From: Paenibacillus apiarius
GTDB lineage: Bacteria; Bacillota; Bacilli; Paenibacillales; Paenibacillaceae
NCBI RefSeq assembly: GCF_017052585.1
Contig: NZ_JAFFHZ010000001.1
Span: 3,123,501-3,187,500, forward strand
Reading direction: 5' to 3'
Length of the DNA: 64,000 nt
Part shown: in pieces, positions 1 to 9,799 of the stretch
Position numbering within the stretch: the stretch's first letter is position 1
Layout: the number at the start of each line of letters is the position of its first letter
Program-made: the position numbers and the translations under genes
Notes under the pieces: model-generated
Databases searched by the model: none
Told to the model about the DNA's origin: nothing
What the model saw: the letters and a program-made list of their open reading frames with translations, nothing else

Positions 1-47
1 TAGCAGGTTTATAAACTATTATTTTGGGCGAGAATAATGCTAGAACG

Positions 48-103
48 GCCCGGGACGGTTCACAGTGCGTGCGTAGAAGCGCGGGAATCGTTCCGGGCTT
101 TTT
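48..103 (+). terminator. Rho-independent terminator of an upstream gene outside the window
   Basis: A 10-bp stem (48-57 pairing with 89-98, one G-U pair) is followed by five T residues at 99-103. It ends transcription entering from the left edge, so the MoxR operon that follows probably has its own promoter in 104-155, which I could not define clearly. Confidence 0.7.
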
Positions 104-169
104 GTTGTTGTCAATTGTTGTCATTTCACAATCTATGAAAATGGATAGGTTTGCAAGGGAGGGAATCAC

Positions 170-1339
170 GTGTCCAATAATATGAATTCAAGCGCGGATG
201 GTCTTGCCGCCCGGGATCATGATGTGTGGCTTGCCGCGTTTGCGGAACGGGGCTGGACCTCTTTCATGGAACGATTGGAGCAGGTTGTCGTCGGGAAGCG
301 GGAGGTGGTCCGGCTGGCCGGGCTGGCGATGCTGTCGGGCGGACATATTCTGCTCGAGGATGTGCCGGGCGTCGGCAAGACGCTGCTGGCGCGCGCCTTG
401 GCGCAAGTTGCGGGCGGCAGCTTCCGGCGCATACAGATGACGCCCGACATGATGCCTGCCGATATTACCGGCAGCATGATGTGGGAGCCGGGCGCCGGCG
501 GCTTGCGGTACAGCGAAGGCGCGCTGCATGCGAACGTCGTGCTGGCGGACGAGCTGAACCGGGCACCGGCACGGACGCAGTCCGCGCTGCTGGAGGCGAT
601 GGAGGAGGGAACGGTCACGGTGGACGGCACGACGCGCGCGCTGCCGCAGCCGTTCCTCGTTGTTGCGACGCAAAATCCGCTCGCCTTCGAAGGCACGTAC
701 CGGATGCCGGAGGCGGAAATGGATCGCTTCGCGATGCGGCTGTCGCTCGGCTATCCGGCGGCGGAGCAGGAGGCGGACATGCTGCTGCGGCAGCAGGCGG
801 GAACGCCGCTGCGCCGTCTGAATCCGCTCTGGTCGCCGGAGGAGTGGCGGTTGTTAATCGAGCGTGTACGCCAAGTCCACCTTGACGTCGTCCTGTGCCG
901 CTACATGGCGGACTTGGCCGCTGCAACGCGCCGTCATCCGGCCCTCAGGCTGGGCGTGAGCCCAAGGGGAACGCTGGCGCTGATGCGGACGGCCCAAGCG
1001 CATGCTTGGGTAGAGGGGCGCACGTATGCCGTTCCTGAAGATGTGCAGGCGGTCGCAATGCCAGTGTTGACGCATCGGCTGCTGCTGCAGCGCGAAGCCG
1101 CGCTCTCCGGCGTAACGGAGGAAGAGGTGCTGGCCGAGGTGCTGCTGCAGACGGCGGTACCCGGATTCCCGGGCGGTGCGCAAGGCGCGGGCAGACCTGC
1201 CAAGCCGGTGCGGCAGCAGGACGAGCGCGGGCGGGCGTCCTTCCGCGAGAGCGGGAACGCCTCTCGAACGCGGCCGGCGCCAGGGGCTGCCGTCCGTAAT
1301 GCAAGCAGCCGCATCTGGTTCGGAGGGCTGTTCCGATGA
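170..1339 (+). CDS. MoxR-family AAA+ ATPase
   Basis: A cytoplasmic AAA+ ATPase of the MoxR/RavA class, thought to act as a chaperone-like partner for the membrane proteins encoded next to it. The Walker A motif DVPGVGKT lies near residue 65 and the Walker B segment VVLADELNRAP near residue 125, followed by the family's TQNPLAFEGTYRMPEAEMDRF stretch with its sensor and arginine region. The start is GTG at 170, chosen because aagggaggg (156-164) sits at good spacing. At 389 aa it is longer than the usual 310-330 aa; the extra 55 or so C-terminal residues are low-complexity and rich in Gly, Arg and Ala. Its stop overlaps the next gene's ATG by 4 bp, implying translational coupling. The MoxR / DUF58 / transglutaminase trio matches yeaC-yeaD-yebA of Bacillus subtilis; its exact substrate is unknown. 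Confidence 0.93.
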   Translation: MSNNMNSSADGLAARDHDVWLAAFAERGWTSFMERLEQVVVGKREVVRLAGLAMLSGGHILLEDVPGVGKTLLARALAQVAGGSFRRIQMTPDMMPADITGSMMWEPGAGGLRYSEGALHANVVLADELNRAPARTQSALLEAMEEGTVTVDGTTRALPQPFLVVATQNPLAFEGTYRMPEAEMDRFAMRLSLGYPAAEQEADMLLRQQAGTPLRRLNPLWSPEEWRLLIERVRQVHLDVVLCRYMADLAAATRRHPALRLGVSPRGTLALMRTAQAHAWVEGRTYAVPEDVQAVAMPVLTHRLLLQREAALSGVTEEEVLAEVLLQTAVPGFPGGAQGAGRPAKPVRQQDERGRASFRESGNASRTRPAPGAAVRNASSRIWFGGLFR

Positions 1340-2703
1340 AGATCGCGCTGCGTTACGCGTTCACCGCCTTGGGCTGCGGCCTGTTTGCTTGTCTCGGCTT
1401 GTACCGCGAGAGCGCGGCCGAGTGCTTCCTCGCCATTCTGCTTGCACTTATGCTGCTGTATGGGCTGTGGATCCGCCGGATAGGGGCCAAGCTGAGATCC
1501 GTGCAGGTTGCGCACAAGCCTGCGGGCGAATGGAGCTCCGGGCAGGAAGCGATGAGCTTCAAGATTACGCTGGCCTCTAAGCGGCGTTTGCCCGCGATTT
1601 GGCTTATGGCGACGGATGTATGGACGCGCACGGGCGGTGATGGAGGCGCTTGGGTTTGCCACAGGCTGCTGTTCCCCCGCGGCCGGAGAACGGTTGCTTA
1701 TACGAGTTCCTTCGAGGGCGCCCCGCGCGGCGTCTATCAGTTGGCTCGGACAGAGCTGACGATCGGGGATTGGTTCGGCTGGTTCGGGCAAAAAGTGCCG
1801 CTTGCTGCGGAAGAAGCGGACGCGCCGGTATGCGTCATCCCGCCGCCTGCAGCAGCAAGCAGTCTCATTGACACGGCCGGAGCAGCGGGGGCAGCACCTT
1901 GGGATATGGAGCCGAACGCGGCAAATGGCAGCGAAGCCGGTGACGATGCGGTTCGAGTGATGGGGCATAGCGCAGCTGGAACGCCAGGCGTGGAGCTGCA
2001 GCCTTACCGGGCAGGCGCTTCGCAGCGGGCCATCGACTGGCGCACGTATGCCAAGCGCCGCATCCTCGCCGTCCGCCCGCTAGAATCGGCAACGGCCGCC
2101 TGCCTCGATCTCGTGGTCGATGATACCGTATGGCGGACAGGCTCGGACAACAACGATCATTGCGCTGCGGTGCCCGCCGAACGGATCGGGTCCGACGCCA
2201 TGAGCCGGACCGCCGCCGAGATGGAAGCCGTGCTGTCCGTAGCGGCGACAGCCGTGCGGGAGGCGATGGAGCAGGACGTGCCCGTACGGCTCATATGGCT
2301 TAGCGACGGCGCTGCGATAGAAGGGGCATGGAATGCGGTCATTGCGCTTGCGGCGGAGCGTCCCGGCGCGCGCGGCGAGCTTCCATGGCAGCTGGAACAG
2401 GGACCGCCGCAGCAGAACCGATTGACGAGCGGGCGAATGACGGCTGTAAGCTTCAGCCGGGATGGGGCTGCCGTCAAGCGGATGCTGGCCTATGCTGGCG
2501 CCAGAGAGATTGATCGCTGGCTCATCGGCGAGGAACATCCCGGCGCTGTTCGATCGGGCACACCGGACCGAATGAATTCAGCCGTTAACTTCAACGATCG
2601 GCCCTATCGCGCCAAGTTCGATATAACCGGAGCGGAACGCGCCGGGCGAAAAAGAGGTGAGAAAGATGCGCACGCCGAACATGCGGCAACTTTCGAGGGG
2701 TAA
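1336..2703 (+). CDS. DUF58 domain membrane protein
   Basis: A membrane-anchored protein of the YeaD type, usually encoded between MoxR and a transglutaminase. Two hydrophobic segments occupy roughly residues 8-45. The DUF58 signature is seen near residues 215-245 as YRAGASQRAIDWRTYAKR followed by ILAVRPL. A von Willebrand factor A-like fold is known for the family; no clear MIDAS motif is visible in the C-terminal half. At 455 aa it is a little long, with an inserted low-complexity stretch at about residues 175-215 (AAGAAPWDMEPNAANGSE). It overlaps both neighbours (4 bp with MoxR, 38 bp with the next gene), so the three are one operon. Biochemical role unknown; a part in envelope homeostasis is inferred from family context. 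Confidence 0.9.
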   Translation: MKIALRYAFTALGCGLFACLGLYRESAAECFLAILLALMLLYGLWIRRIGAKLRSVQVAHKPAGEWSSGQEAMSFKITLASKRRLPAIWLMATDVWTRTGGDGGAWVCHRLLFPRGRRTVAYTSSFEGAPRGVYQLARTELTIGDWFGWFGQKVPLAAEEADAPVCVIPPPAAASSLIDTAGAAGAAPWDMEPNAANGSEAGDDAVRVMGHSAAGTPGVELQPYRAGASQRAIDWRTYAKRRILAVRPLESATAACLDLVVDDTVWRTGSDNNDHCAAVPAERIGSDAMSRTAAEMEAVLSVAATAVREAMEQDVPVRLIWLSDGAAIEGAWNAVIALAAERPGARGELPWQLEQGPPQQNRLTSGRMTAVSFSRDGAAVKRMLAYAGAREIDRWLIGEEHPGAVRSGTPDRMNSAVNFNDRPYRAKFDITGAERAGRKRGEKDAHAEHAATFEG

Positions 2704-5329
2704 CGGGCTTCAAGCGGGACGTACTGCCGTAGCGCAGCGGGAGCCAGTGCGAAATGGAATGCCGCTGTGGAAGCGCGCGGGGTTTTCCGTGCTGTTGTAT
2801 GCTTTGTTCGCTGAATGGTTTTATCCGCTGCATCAATTGAGCCAGCAGATTGATTTGAATGACATTCGGCCTTTTTTATGGGCCATAGCCGTTTACTTGG
2901 GGATAGGTCTCGTTATCCGCAGCACGGCCGCTTCCCTCATCTGGCGCGGAGCCGTGGCGGTAGGCGTAACCGCATGGATGTTCGGCTCTGTCCGGCATAG
3001 CTTTGAAGCGGATTCCGCTAGCGGGGCGTTTTTTTCCTTTTCAGCTATCATGCCGGAAGGTTTATCGCTCATGGCTTCGGCACTTTCATCGGATGTGAGC
3101 CTTTGGCTGGAGGGAAAGTGGCTTAGCACGAGCGGGGAGACACGCACGCTTCTGCTGCTTATCGGTTGGGCCATGCTTACGGCCTCGATACAGTCTTTGC
3201 TGCTGAGCCGCCGGACGGTGTTGTTTTTTTCCGTCGCAACGCTCTGTTATTTATGCGGCTTTCAATGGGGATTCGGCATGGATGCGGCGGTGCCGATTGT
3301 CCGTGTGGCAGGCTGGAGCTTGCTGTTGTCGGCGTGGCTTCATCTGGACGAACGCTTGGCGTTGGAGACGGAACGCAGAGAACGCGGACAGGGAAGCCGA
3401 TCGTTCCAATGGCTGCTCTCCTCGTTGCTTGCGGCAGCGGCGGTGGTAGGCATAGGTGTCGGACTGCTGAACGCATATGGCTGGACAAATCCGCGCCCGT
3501 TGCCTTCGTTGCAGGAATGGACGCAATCGCTGACCGCTTCCTACGGCTCAAGCTTCGATTATTCGGGACAGACAGCGGCTTATGCCGTCGATAAAGGGAA
3601 AAGCTCATCTGCGAATTCACAGTCGGGTCTTACGGGATATAGCCGAGATGATACGCAGTTGGGCGGGCCCATTCGGGATGATTCGCGCCTGCTGTTCAAG
3701 GCTGCTTCGCCGGAGCCGACGTATTGGCGCGGGGAGAGCAAGTCTGTTTATACCGGACAGGGGTGGACGTCGAAGCCGGAGCAGGCAGAGACATTGGATG
3801 CATCGGGAGCGCTGCGGGATGATTCGTCCGCGGCTCTCAAGGGGTGGTCGGAACCGATTACGCAGACGATAACGGAGTCCAGATTCATGCCGGAGCTTCC
3901 GCTGTTGTTCGGCGGCAGGGCAGAGAGGCTTCTTTCTTGGTCGGCGAGCGGATCCGCCCCGGATCTGCCGCAAAGCCTGCCCGCGCTGCGCTATCTTCCT
4001 GGCGGCGAACGCTATGACGCGGCATCATCTGGAAAAGCGGCTTCCATAACGTATCAATATGAGACGCGCGTATTCCGCTTGGACGAAGAGATGCTCCGGA
4101 CAGTCTCAGAGAGTTCCGCATCAGGCGAGACCCAATTGCCGCAAGAGGTCGAACGCGTTGAATTGCAGCTTCCCGCCAATTTGCCGGGGCGTGTGCGTGA
4201 ACTCGGCGCCCGTCTGACTGCCGGGGCAGATACCCAGTACGATAAGGTGCTGCGCATCCAGCAATTTTTGCTGCGGGAATATACGTACACGAAGACGGAT
4301 ACCTCCGTTCCGCCAGAGGGAAGGGACTTCGTCGACCACTTTTTGTTCGATGCCCGCCAAGGGTACTGCAACCACTTCTCGACAGCGATGGCTATTCTGC
4401 TGCGCACGCAGGGAATTCCTGCGCGATGGGTAAAAGGCTTCTCCCCGGGCGAAGCGCAATCACCCGGCCATTATGCCGTGCGCGCTTCGGATGCGCATGC
4501 GTGGGTGGAAGTGTACTTCCCGACGGTCGGCTGGGTTCCCTTTGAAGCGACTCCATCAATCGGTCTGACAGGCGGGGCCGGTACGGGGACAGCGGACGCC
4601 GTTCTGCATTCCTTCGCTCAAGCCTGGACAGAGTCGGAGGAGGGGGGAAATGAGTCACATGAAGCGTTATTAACCTATAACACGCCAGCCGATGTGAAAG
4701 AATTGCTTGAGCAATCCCTGCAGCCGCAAGCGCCGCTTACTGGTTGGGAACGGGTGCGGCATGCCGGCTCCGTCGCTGCTCAAGCTTGGCGGAACGGGGT
4801 GGAGGCGGTAGGGAAGCACTTCGTCTCGGAATGGGAGACATTGACACGGCTTGGCTCGGAATGGAAGCGGCTGGCCACCGGTGAAGAGGGCCTGTCCGCG
4901 CTCGGGGCTTTTCTTCGCTATCTCATTACAAGGATGCCTATATTGATCATCCTCGGCGTATGGATAATTGCCTTGCTGTTGTTCCTAAGCGCCAAACGGT
5001 GGCGCAAGGTGGCTCCGCAGCTGCGTCTCCGCCGGCTCGTTCGGGCTCAAGAGCGCCGTTTTCAGAGCGAACGCGTGCAGGAAATGGGCCGCATTGCCTG
5101 GCAGCTCATCGAGCGCAAGTATGGCGAGCGCCCATGCGGCATGACATGGAGCGACTATTTGACGATGAAGCGCAATTCGTTGAGCGAGCCCGATCCGATG
5201 AACAGTACGCCGCTCGAGCAATTCATTGCGGATTGCAACGCTTTGATCTTTGCCGGTCCGCAGGGAGAACGGGCGGTGAGGCAGCGTTTCCTGGAAGGAT
5301 GCGCCTTCGTGCTTCGTCAATGCACCTAG
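2666..5329 (+). CDS. Multi-pass membrane transglutaminase-like protein (TgpA/YebA type)
   Basis: An integral membrane protein with an external transglutaminase core. Five or six hydrophobic segments fill roughly the first 250 residues, a long extracytoplasmic region follows, and one more membrane segment lies near residue 760 before a cytoplasmic DUF4129-like tail. The catalytic triad is recognisable: Cys568 in GYCNHFSTAMA, His in SDAHAWVEVYF and Asp/Glu in the GWVPFEATP region. I place the start at ATG 2666 and not the GTG at 2657, because that GTG lies inside the ribosome-binding site aaagaggtgag. The gene begins inside the DUF58 gene. Known homologues cross-link or process cell-surface proteins; the substrate here is unknown. 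In Bacillus subtilis guaA follows directly; here it is 31.6 kb away. Confidence 0.92.
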   Translation: MRTPNMRQLSRGNGLQAGRTAVAQREPVRNGMPLWKRAGFSVLLYALFAEWFYPLHQLSQQIDLNDIRPFLWAIAVYLGIGLVIRSTAASLIWRGAVAVGVTAWMFGSVRHSFEADSASGAFFSFSAIMPEGLSLMASALSSDVSLWLEGKWLSTSGETRTLLLLIGWAMLTASIQSLLLSRRTVLFFSVATLCYLCGFQWGFGMDAAVPIVRVAGWSLLLSAWLHLDERLALETERRERGQGSRSFQWLLSSLLAAAAVVGIGVGLLNAYGWTNPRPLPSLQEWTQSLTASYGSSFDYSGQTAAYAVDKGKSSSANSQSGLTGYSRDDTQLGGPIRDDSRLLFKAASPEPTYWRGESKSVYTGQGWTSKPEQAETLDASGALRDDSSAALKGWSEPITQTITESRFMPELPLLFGGRAERLLSWSASGSAPDLPQSLPALRYLPGGERYDAASSGKAASITYQYETRVFRLDEEMLRTVSESSASGETQLPQEVERVELQLPANLPGRVRELGARLTAGADTQYDKVLRIQQFLLREYTYTKTDTSVPPEGRDFVDHFLFDARQGYCNHFSTAMAILLRTQGIPARWVKGFSPGEAQSPGHYAVRASDAHAWVEVYFPTVGWVPFEATPSIGLTGGAGTGTADAVLHSFAQAWTESEEGGNESHEALLTYNTPADVKELLEQSLQPQAPLTGWERVRHAGSVAAQAWRNGVEAVGKHFVSEWETLTRLGSEWKRLATGEEGLSALGAFLRYLITRMPILIILGVWIIALLLFLSAKRWRKVAPQLRLRRLVRAQERRFQSERVQEMGRIAWQLIERKYGERPCGMTWSDYLTMKRNSLSEPDPMNSTPLEQFIADCNALIFAGPQGERAVRQRFLEGCAFVLRQCT

Positions 5330-5412
5330 CTGAGCCGCTGGAAGCAGCAATCGTTATTTCACGAAGCCGTATGCCGCATGCCGTGGAAAATGACTAGCCT
5401 TCCATCGCTAAT

Positions 5413-5444
5413 GCAGACCGCAACCGATTATCGGTGCGGTCTGC
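5413..5444 (+). terminator. Strong hairpin after the transglutaminase operon
   Basis: A nine-bp outer stem (gcagaccgc/gcggtctgc) plus a six-bp inner stem (accgat/atcggt) with one bulged A. There is no run of T after it, so it may act as an mRNA 3'-end stabiliser or a weak terminator. Confidence 0.55.
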
Positions 5445-5466
5445 TCGTGCGGTTAGCCTTGAGATC

Positions 5467-5495
5467 TTTTCATTCTTCCGTCCAGCCAGTATAAT
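5467..5495 (+). promoter_or_regulatory. Candidate sigma-A promoter for the LacI gene
   Basis: TATAAT at 5490-5495 with a 17-bp spacer from a weak -35 TTTTCA at 5467-5472. The LacI start codon is 58 bp downstream. Confidence 0.4.
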
Positions 5496-5535
5496 TTACC
5501 ATACGAAATCATTCCAAATGCTAACGAATTTGTAA

Positions 5536-6594
<1,059 letters not shown>

Positions 6595-6679
6595 CCCCTA
6601 TCATCTGTACAACATAAAAACACCTTGAGCGGACTTGCCGGCCTGGTCATACCCCTGTCAAGTAGACAGATGAAAAAAG

Positions 6680-7519
6680 CTATGCAGCCAGCGCGTGCCG
6701 ATACTCAATTGGCGCGCGCTGTTTGAGTTTGGCTTGAAAGCGCTGATAATTATAAAAGTAGATATACTCTTCTACAGCTTGAAGAATCTCAGCTTCTGAC
6801 GTACACTGGTGAAGATACAACTTCTCTGTTTTGAGATGCGAAAAGAAGGATTCGATGCAGGCGTTATCCAGGCAGGTTGCTTTGCGAGAGTGGCTGCCTT
6901 TGACGCTGAATGCTTCCAATCGTGAGTTGTAGGCCTGAGACGTGTACTGGAAGCCCTGATCCGAATGGAGCACGGCTTCCGAAACGTCTCTTTTTCGTGT
7001 CCACTGCTCAATCGTATCCAGCACCAGCTTTACGTCGTTTCGCTCGGATAATTGCCAAGCCACAATTTCATTGTTGAACAGATCTTGTATCGCCGACAGG
7101 TAATAAAAGCGTGTGCCGTCGGAGATATACGTAATATCGGTGACTAGCTTCTGCTGCGGACCTACAGCATGGAATTGACGCTTCAATCGGTTAGGATACA
7201 CGACGGAAGGCGTAGAACTAGAACGCTTTCGTTTCTTGCGAATGACGGACTGGATAGATAATTCCTTCATAAGCCGCCATACTTTTTTATGGTTAATACG
7301 ATAACCAGCCTCCCATAAAGCTGTCATCATACGAGGATATCCAAAATAGGGGTGCGCAAAGTGAATAGCCATCATGTGCTCCTTGATCTCGTGATCCCTT
7401 GTTTGTCTTTCGGCCCTTAATGACCGTGTCGCTCGCCACTTGTAATAACTAGCCCTAGGTACCCCCGCAATGGCTAACAAACGCGTAACATCATAGAGAT
7501 CACGCAGCTCTTCAATCAC
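6680..7519 (-). CDS. IS3-family transposase OrfB (DDE integrase domain)
   Basis: The catalytic half of the transposase, 279 aa. It has the HTH_21 region (YFGYPRMMTALWEAGY) and the rve integrase core with the DDE residues in TDITYISDG, LHSDQGFQYTS and NACIESFFSHLKTEKLY. The frame opens at GTG 7519, overlapping the orfA stop, but is more likely expressed as an OrfAB fusion by -1 slippage: at 7573-7579 the minus strand reads A-AAA-AAG in the orfA frame, and the -1 frame stays open from there into orfB (AVSKSGKGGTLRSQDNYQVI). No internal stop or deletion is seen. It belongs to the IS150-like subgroup by its general look. Confidence 0.93.
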   Translation of the reverse strand: MIEELRDLYDVTRLLAIAGVPRASYYKWRATRSLRAERQTRDHEIKEHMMAIHFAHPYFGYPRMMTALWEAGYRINHKKVWRLMKELSIQSVIRKKRKRSSSTPSVVYPNRLKRQFHAVGPQQKLVTDITYISDGTRFYYLSAIQDLFNNEIVAWQLSERNDVKLVLDTIEQWTRKRDVSEAVLHSDQGFQYTSQAYNSRLEAFSVKGSHSRKATCLDNACIESFFSHLKTEKLYLHQCTSEAEILQAVEEYIYFYNYQRFQAKLKQRAPIEYRHALAA

Positions 7520-7857
7520 TTGGTAGTTATCCTGCGAACGGAGCGTGCCTCCTTTACCAGATTTGGATACCGCTTTTTTAAGTAATCGACCTGTGCTTTC
7601 AAATAATCCCGTTCTTGTTCCACAGTGTCAAAGGCTGTACGCGGACGTCCCTTAAGAGGATTCGATACCCCTTTACGGATATCGAACGCTTCTCCATGCT
7701 GCCACTTCCTTACCCATACTTTTAATTGGGTACAGTTTCTGATTTCTAACTTTTCCGCTACCGTTTTATAGCTGGACTTCCCTTCTAAATACGCTTTGAC
7801 TGCTGCTAGTTTGAATTCTTCGGTATACTGTTGAAACACTTGTCCCTTTCTAGCCAT
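7516..7857 (-). CDS. IS3-family OrfA (helix-turn-helix)
   Basis: The DNA-binding half of the IS transposase, about 113 aa from the preferred ATG at 7857, which has ggagggg just upstream; an in-frame start at 7893 lacks such a site. The N-terminal part (QQYTEEFKLAAVKAYLEG then SYKTVAEKLEI) is a typical HTH_Tnp_1 domain, followed by a leucine-rich coiled-coil segment (TVEQERDYLKAQVDYLKKRY) used for multimerisation. The slippery sequence for the -1 frameshift lies at codons Lys-Lys of DYLKKRY. Its last codons overlap orfB. Confidence 0.88.
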   Translation of the reverse strand: MARKGQVFQQYTEEFKLAAVKAYLEGKSSYKTVAEKLEIRNCTQLKVWVRKWQHGEAFDIRKGVSNPLKGRPRTAFDTVEQERDYLKAQVDYLKKRYPNLVKEARSVRRITTK

Positions 7858-7988
7858 AGAAAAATCCCCTCCAAGTTCACTCTTGTTCCTCATGATAGCA
7901 CAAGGTTTTTTTTGAGTGTCTACTTAAAGGGGATAATACCAGCCATCAAGGTGTTTTGTCGATCCGAGGGGAGATGCTGCCCCTGAGC

Positions 7989-8555
7989 TTATTTATTTGC
8001 AGACGGATAATGGATGAGCGTAATGAATCGGATCGGCTTGTCTGTTACATTGGTATAGGTGTGGCTTTGATTAGCCGTGAAGCGCATCGCCATGCTAGGA
8101 TGGAGCACATAGGTCTCGCCGCCGATAACGACGTGCAGTTCCCCTTCCATGCCCATGATGAATTCATCGACTCCATCGTAGTGCGGCTCGGACGTATAGG
8201 AACAACCCGGCTCGATGACGACGCTGTATACTTCGAAGCCCTTGTCCTGTTCAAACGGGAAAATGGGATATGCGCGGTATGCCCCTTCTTCCTCGACGAG
8301 CGGCGAGGTGTCTTCCATATGGACTACCGTCACATTCGGTGTCGATTCCTCCATCAGCGTAGCGAAGGAAATGCGCAGTCCGTTCACAATTTTCCATAAT
8401 ACAGAGATGGTCGGATTGGATTCCCCGCGCTCGATTTGCCCGAGCATGCCTTTGCTGACGCCGCTCATTTCAGCGACTTGATCCAAGCTTAAATTCCGCG
8501 ATTTTCGTATATCCTGAAGGTTCTTTCCGATTTTTTTATGTATCGGTTCGTGCAT
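7989..8555 (-). CDS. XRE-family regulator with C-terminal cupin domain
   Basis: A 188-aa transcription factor. The HTH lies at about residues 8-62 (NLQDIRKSRNLSLDQVAEMS, then GVSKGMLGQIERGESNP), and a cupin_2 sensor fold fills the C-terminal half (HYDGVDEFIMGMEGELHVVI, then the SHTYTNVTDKPIRF strand). ATG 8555 is preferred because ggagaggag lies upstream; the longer frame to 8630 has no good site. The gene is divergent from tdh-kbl, and a perfect 16-bp palindrome in the shared 160-bp promoter region makes it the probable local regulator of threonine breakdown (inference). Its former 3' terminator has been split by the IS3 element. Confidence 0.9.
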   Translation of the reverse strand: MHEPIHKKIGKNLQDIRKSRNLSLDQVAEMSGVSKGMLGQIERGESNPTISVLWKIVNGLRISFATLMEESTPNVTVVHMEDTSPLVEEEGAYRAYPIFPFEQDKGFEVYSVVIEPGCSYTSEPHYDGVDEFIMGMEGELHVVIGGETYVLHPSMAMRFTANQSHTYTNVTDKPIRFITLIHYPSANK

Positions 8556-8613
8556 TGCCGATCTCCTCTCCAACGATTCGTACAGCAGGTTTCCAATAGA
8601 ATACAAAACACCA

Positions 8614-8650
8614 TGTACAATATAGCGCACAAACGTATAATATATTATAC
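8614..8650 (+). promoter_or_regulatory. tdh promoter region with a perfect 16-bp palindrome (candidate XRE operator)
   Basis: The palindrome gtataatatattatac at 8635-8650 contains a TATAAT (8636-8641) that would serve as the tdh -10 box, with TGTACA (8614-8619) as a weak -35 at 16 bp. A regulator bound to the palindrome would cover the -10 box. Confidence 0.5.
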
Positions 8651-8717
8651 AGATGACTGTTTAAAGTTGGTTTTTCTTTCTATTGTAAAAAAAAATCAAA
8701 GGAGGGGCAATCGGTTT

Positions 8718-9764
8718 ATGACAAGAACGATGATCGGCTTGGTGAAAGAAGAACGTAAACCCGGCGCCGTGCTCAAGGAAGTGCCTGTTCCGACTTGCGG
8801 TCCCCATGAAGTGCTGGTGCGTGTCAAAGCCTCTTCCATTTGTGGCACGGACGTGCATATTTATAAATGGGACGATTGGGCCGCGCGTACGGTCGTTACT
8901 CCCAATGTATTCGGACACGAATTCGCGGGTGTCGTCGAGGCGATTGGCGATGAGGTAACGAATGTCAAGGTAGGCGATTATGTGTCTGGCGAAGGCCATG
9001 TCGTATGCGGGGTGTGCAAAGCTTGCCGCACCGGGAATGCGCACGTATGCCGGAATACGAAGAGCTTCGGGATTACGATACCGGGCTGCTTTGCCGAGTA
9101 TGCGGTCGTGAAGGCGAGCAATATCATTCAAAATGATCCGATGCTGCCGTTCGACATCGCGTGCCTGCAGGATCCGCTCGGCAATGCCGTGCAGGCGGCG
9201 TTGTCGGGAGACGTAGTTGGTAAAAGCGTAGCGGTTATCGGGGTCGGTCCGATTGGTCTGATGGCGATTGCCGTGGCGAAAGCGTGCGGCAGCGGCTCCG
9301 TCTATGCCGTGGATATTAACCCGTACCGCCTGGCGATGGCCAAGTCGATGGGGGCGGATGTCGTCATCAACAGCCGCGAGGTGCCGATGGCACAGGCGCT
9401 GCTGGAAGCGACGAACGGGGAAGGCATCGAGGTCATGCTCGAAATGTCCGGCCATCCGGATGCCATTCGCGACGCTTTGAAAGCGGCTGCAATGGCAGGG
9501 CGCGTATCGCTGCTCGGCATCCCGACCAAAGAAGTGCCGCTCGATTTGGCGCAGGACATTATTTTCAAAGGATTGCATATCGAGGGCATTACAGGGCGGC
9601 GCATGTTCGATACTTGGTATCAGGTTAAAGGGCTGTTGGGTTGGGGCCGGTTGAATCTGGCTCCGCTCGTGACGCATCATTTCACGCTGAATCAATATGA
9701 GGAAGCGTTTGAATTGATGGCTTCCGGGAACTGCGGCAAAATTGTATTTTGGCATGATAAATAA
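8718..9764 (+). CDS. tdh: L-threonine 3-dehydrogenase
   Basis: A zinc-dependent, NAD-linked medium-chain dehydrogenase that oxidises L-threonine to 2-amino-3-ketobutyrate in the cytoplasm. Seen: catalytic-zinc region SSICGTDVHIYKWD and NVFGHEFAGVV, the structural-zinc cysteines in GEGHVVCGVCKACRTGNAH, and a Rossmann nucleotide site VAVIGVGPIGLMAIAVAKA. The start is ATG 8718 after ggagggg (8701-8707), giving 348 aa, the family's usual length; the open frame runs upstream to 8538 but without a site. It lies 35 bp before kbl and the pair forms the standard threonine-to-glycine operon. A divergent XRE-cupin gene is the likely regulator. Confidence 0.95.
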   Translation: MTRTMIGLVKEERKPGAVLKEVPVPTCGPHEVLVRVKASSICGTDVHIYKWDDWAARTVVTPNVFGHEFAGVVEAIGDEVTNVKVGDYVSGEGHVVCGVCKACRTGNAHVCRNTKSFGITIPGCFAEYAVVKASNIIQNDPMLPFDIACLQDPLGNAVQAALSGDVVGKSVAVIGVGPIGLMAIAVAKACGSGSVYAVDINPYRLAMAKSMGADVVINSREVPMAQALLEATNGEGIEVMLEMSGHPDAIRDALKAAAMAGRVSLLGIPTKEVPLDLAQDIIFKGLHIEGITGRRMFDTWYQVKGLLGWGRLNLAPLVTHHFTLNQYEEAFELMASGNCGKIVFWHDK

Positions 9765-9799
9765 CCAATAACGAAGAAACATGACGGAGGTGCTTGAGC

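Larger units (their letters stand above)
6644..7941 (-). mobile_element. IS3-family insertion sequence (IS150-like group), 1298 bp, apparently intact
   Basis: The ends are imperfect inverted repeats of about 27 bp (tggtcatacccctgtcaagt at the left; its counterpart at the right runs inward from 7941), with the TG...CA termini typical of IS3. A 3-bp direct repeat, gcc, flanks the element (6641-6643 and 7942-7944), the usual IS3 duplication. Inside are orfA and orfB on the minus strand with an A6G slippery site between them. All parts needed for mobility appear complete, suggesting a recent insertion. Confidence 0.9.
6617..7957. terminator. Bidirectional terminator split by the IS3-family element
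   Basis: The arm aaaacaccttga at 6617-6628 and its exact complement tcaaggtgtttt at 7946-7957 are now 1.3 kb apart. Removing the IS (6644-7941) and one copy of the 3-bp duplication restores a 12-bp perfect stem with A and T tracts on either side. It would have terminated both the LacI gene and the convergent XRE gene. Confidence 0.75.

Noticed and set aside
934..1968. Long minus-strand open frame opposite the MoxR and DUF58 genes
   Set aside because: Arg/Pro/Ala-rich composition typical of the antisense of GC-rich genes; spans two well-supported genes and has no ribosome-binding site.
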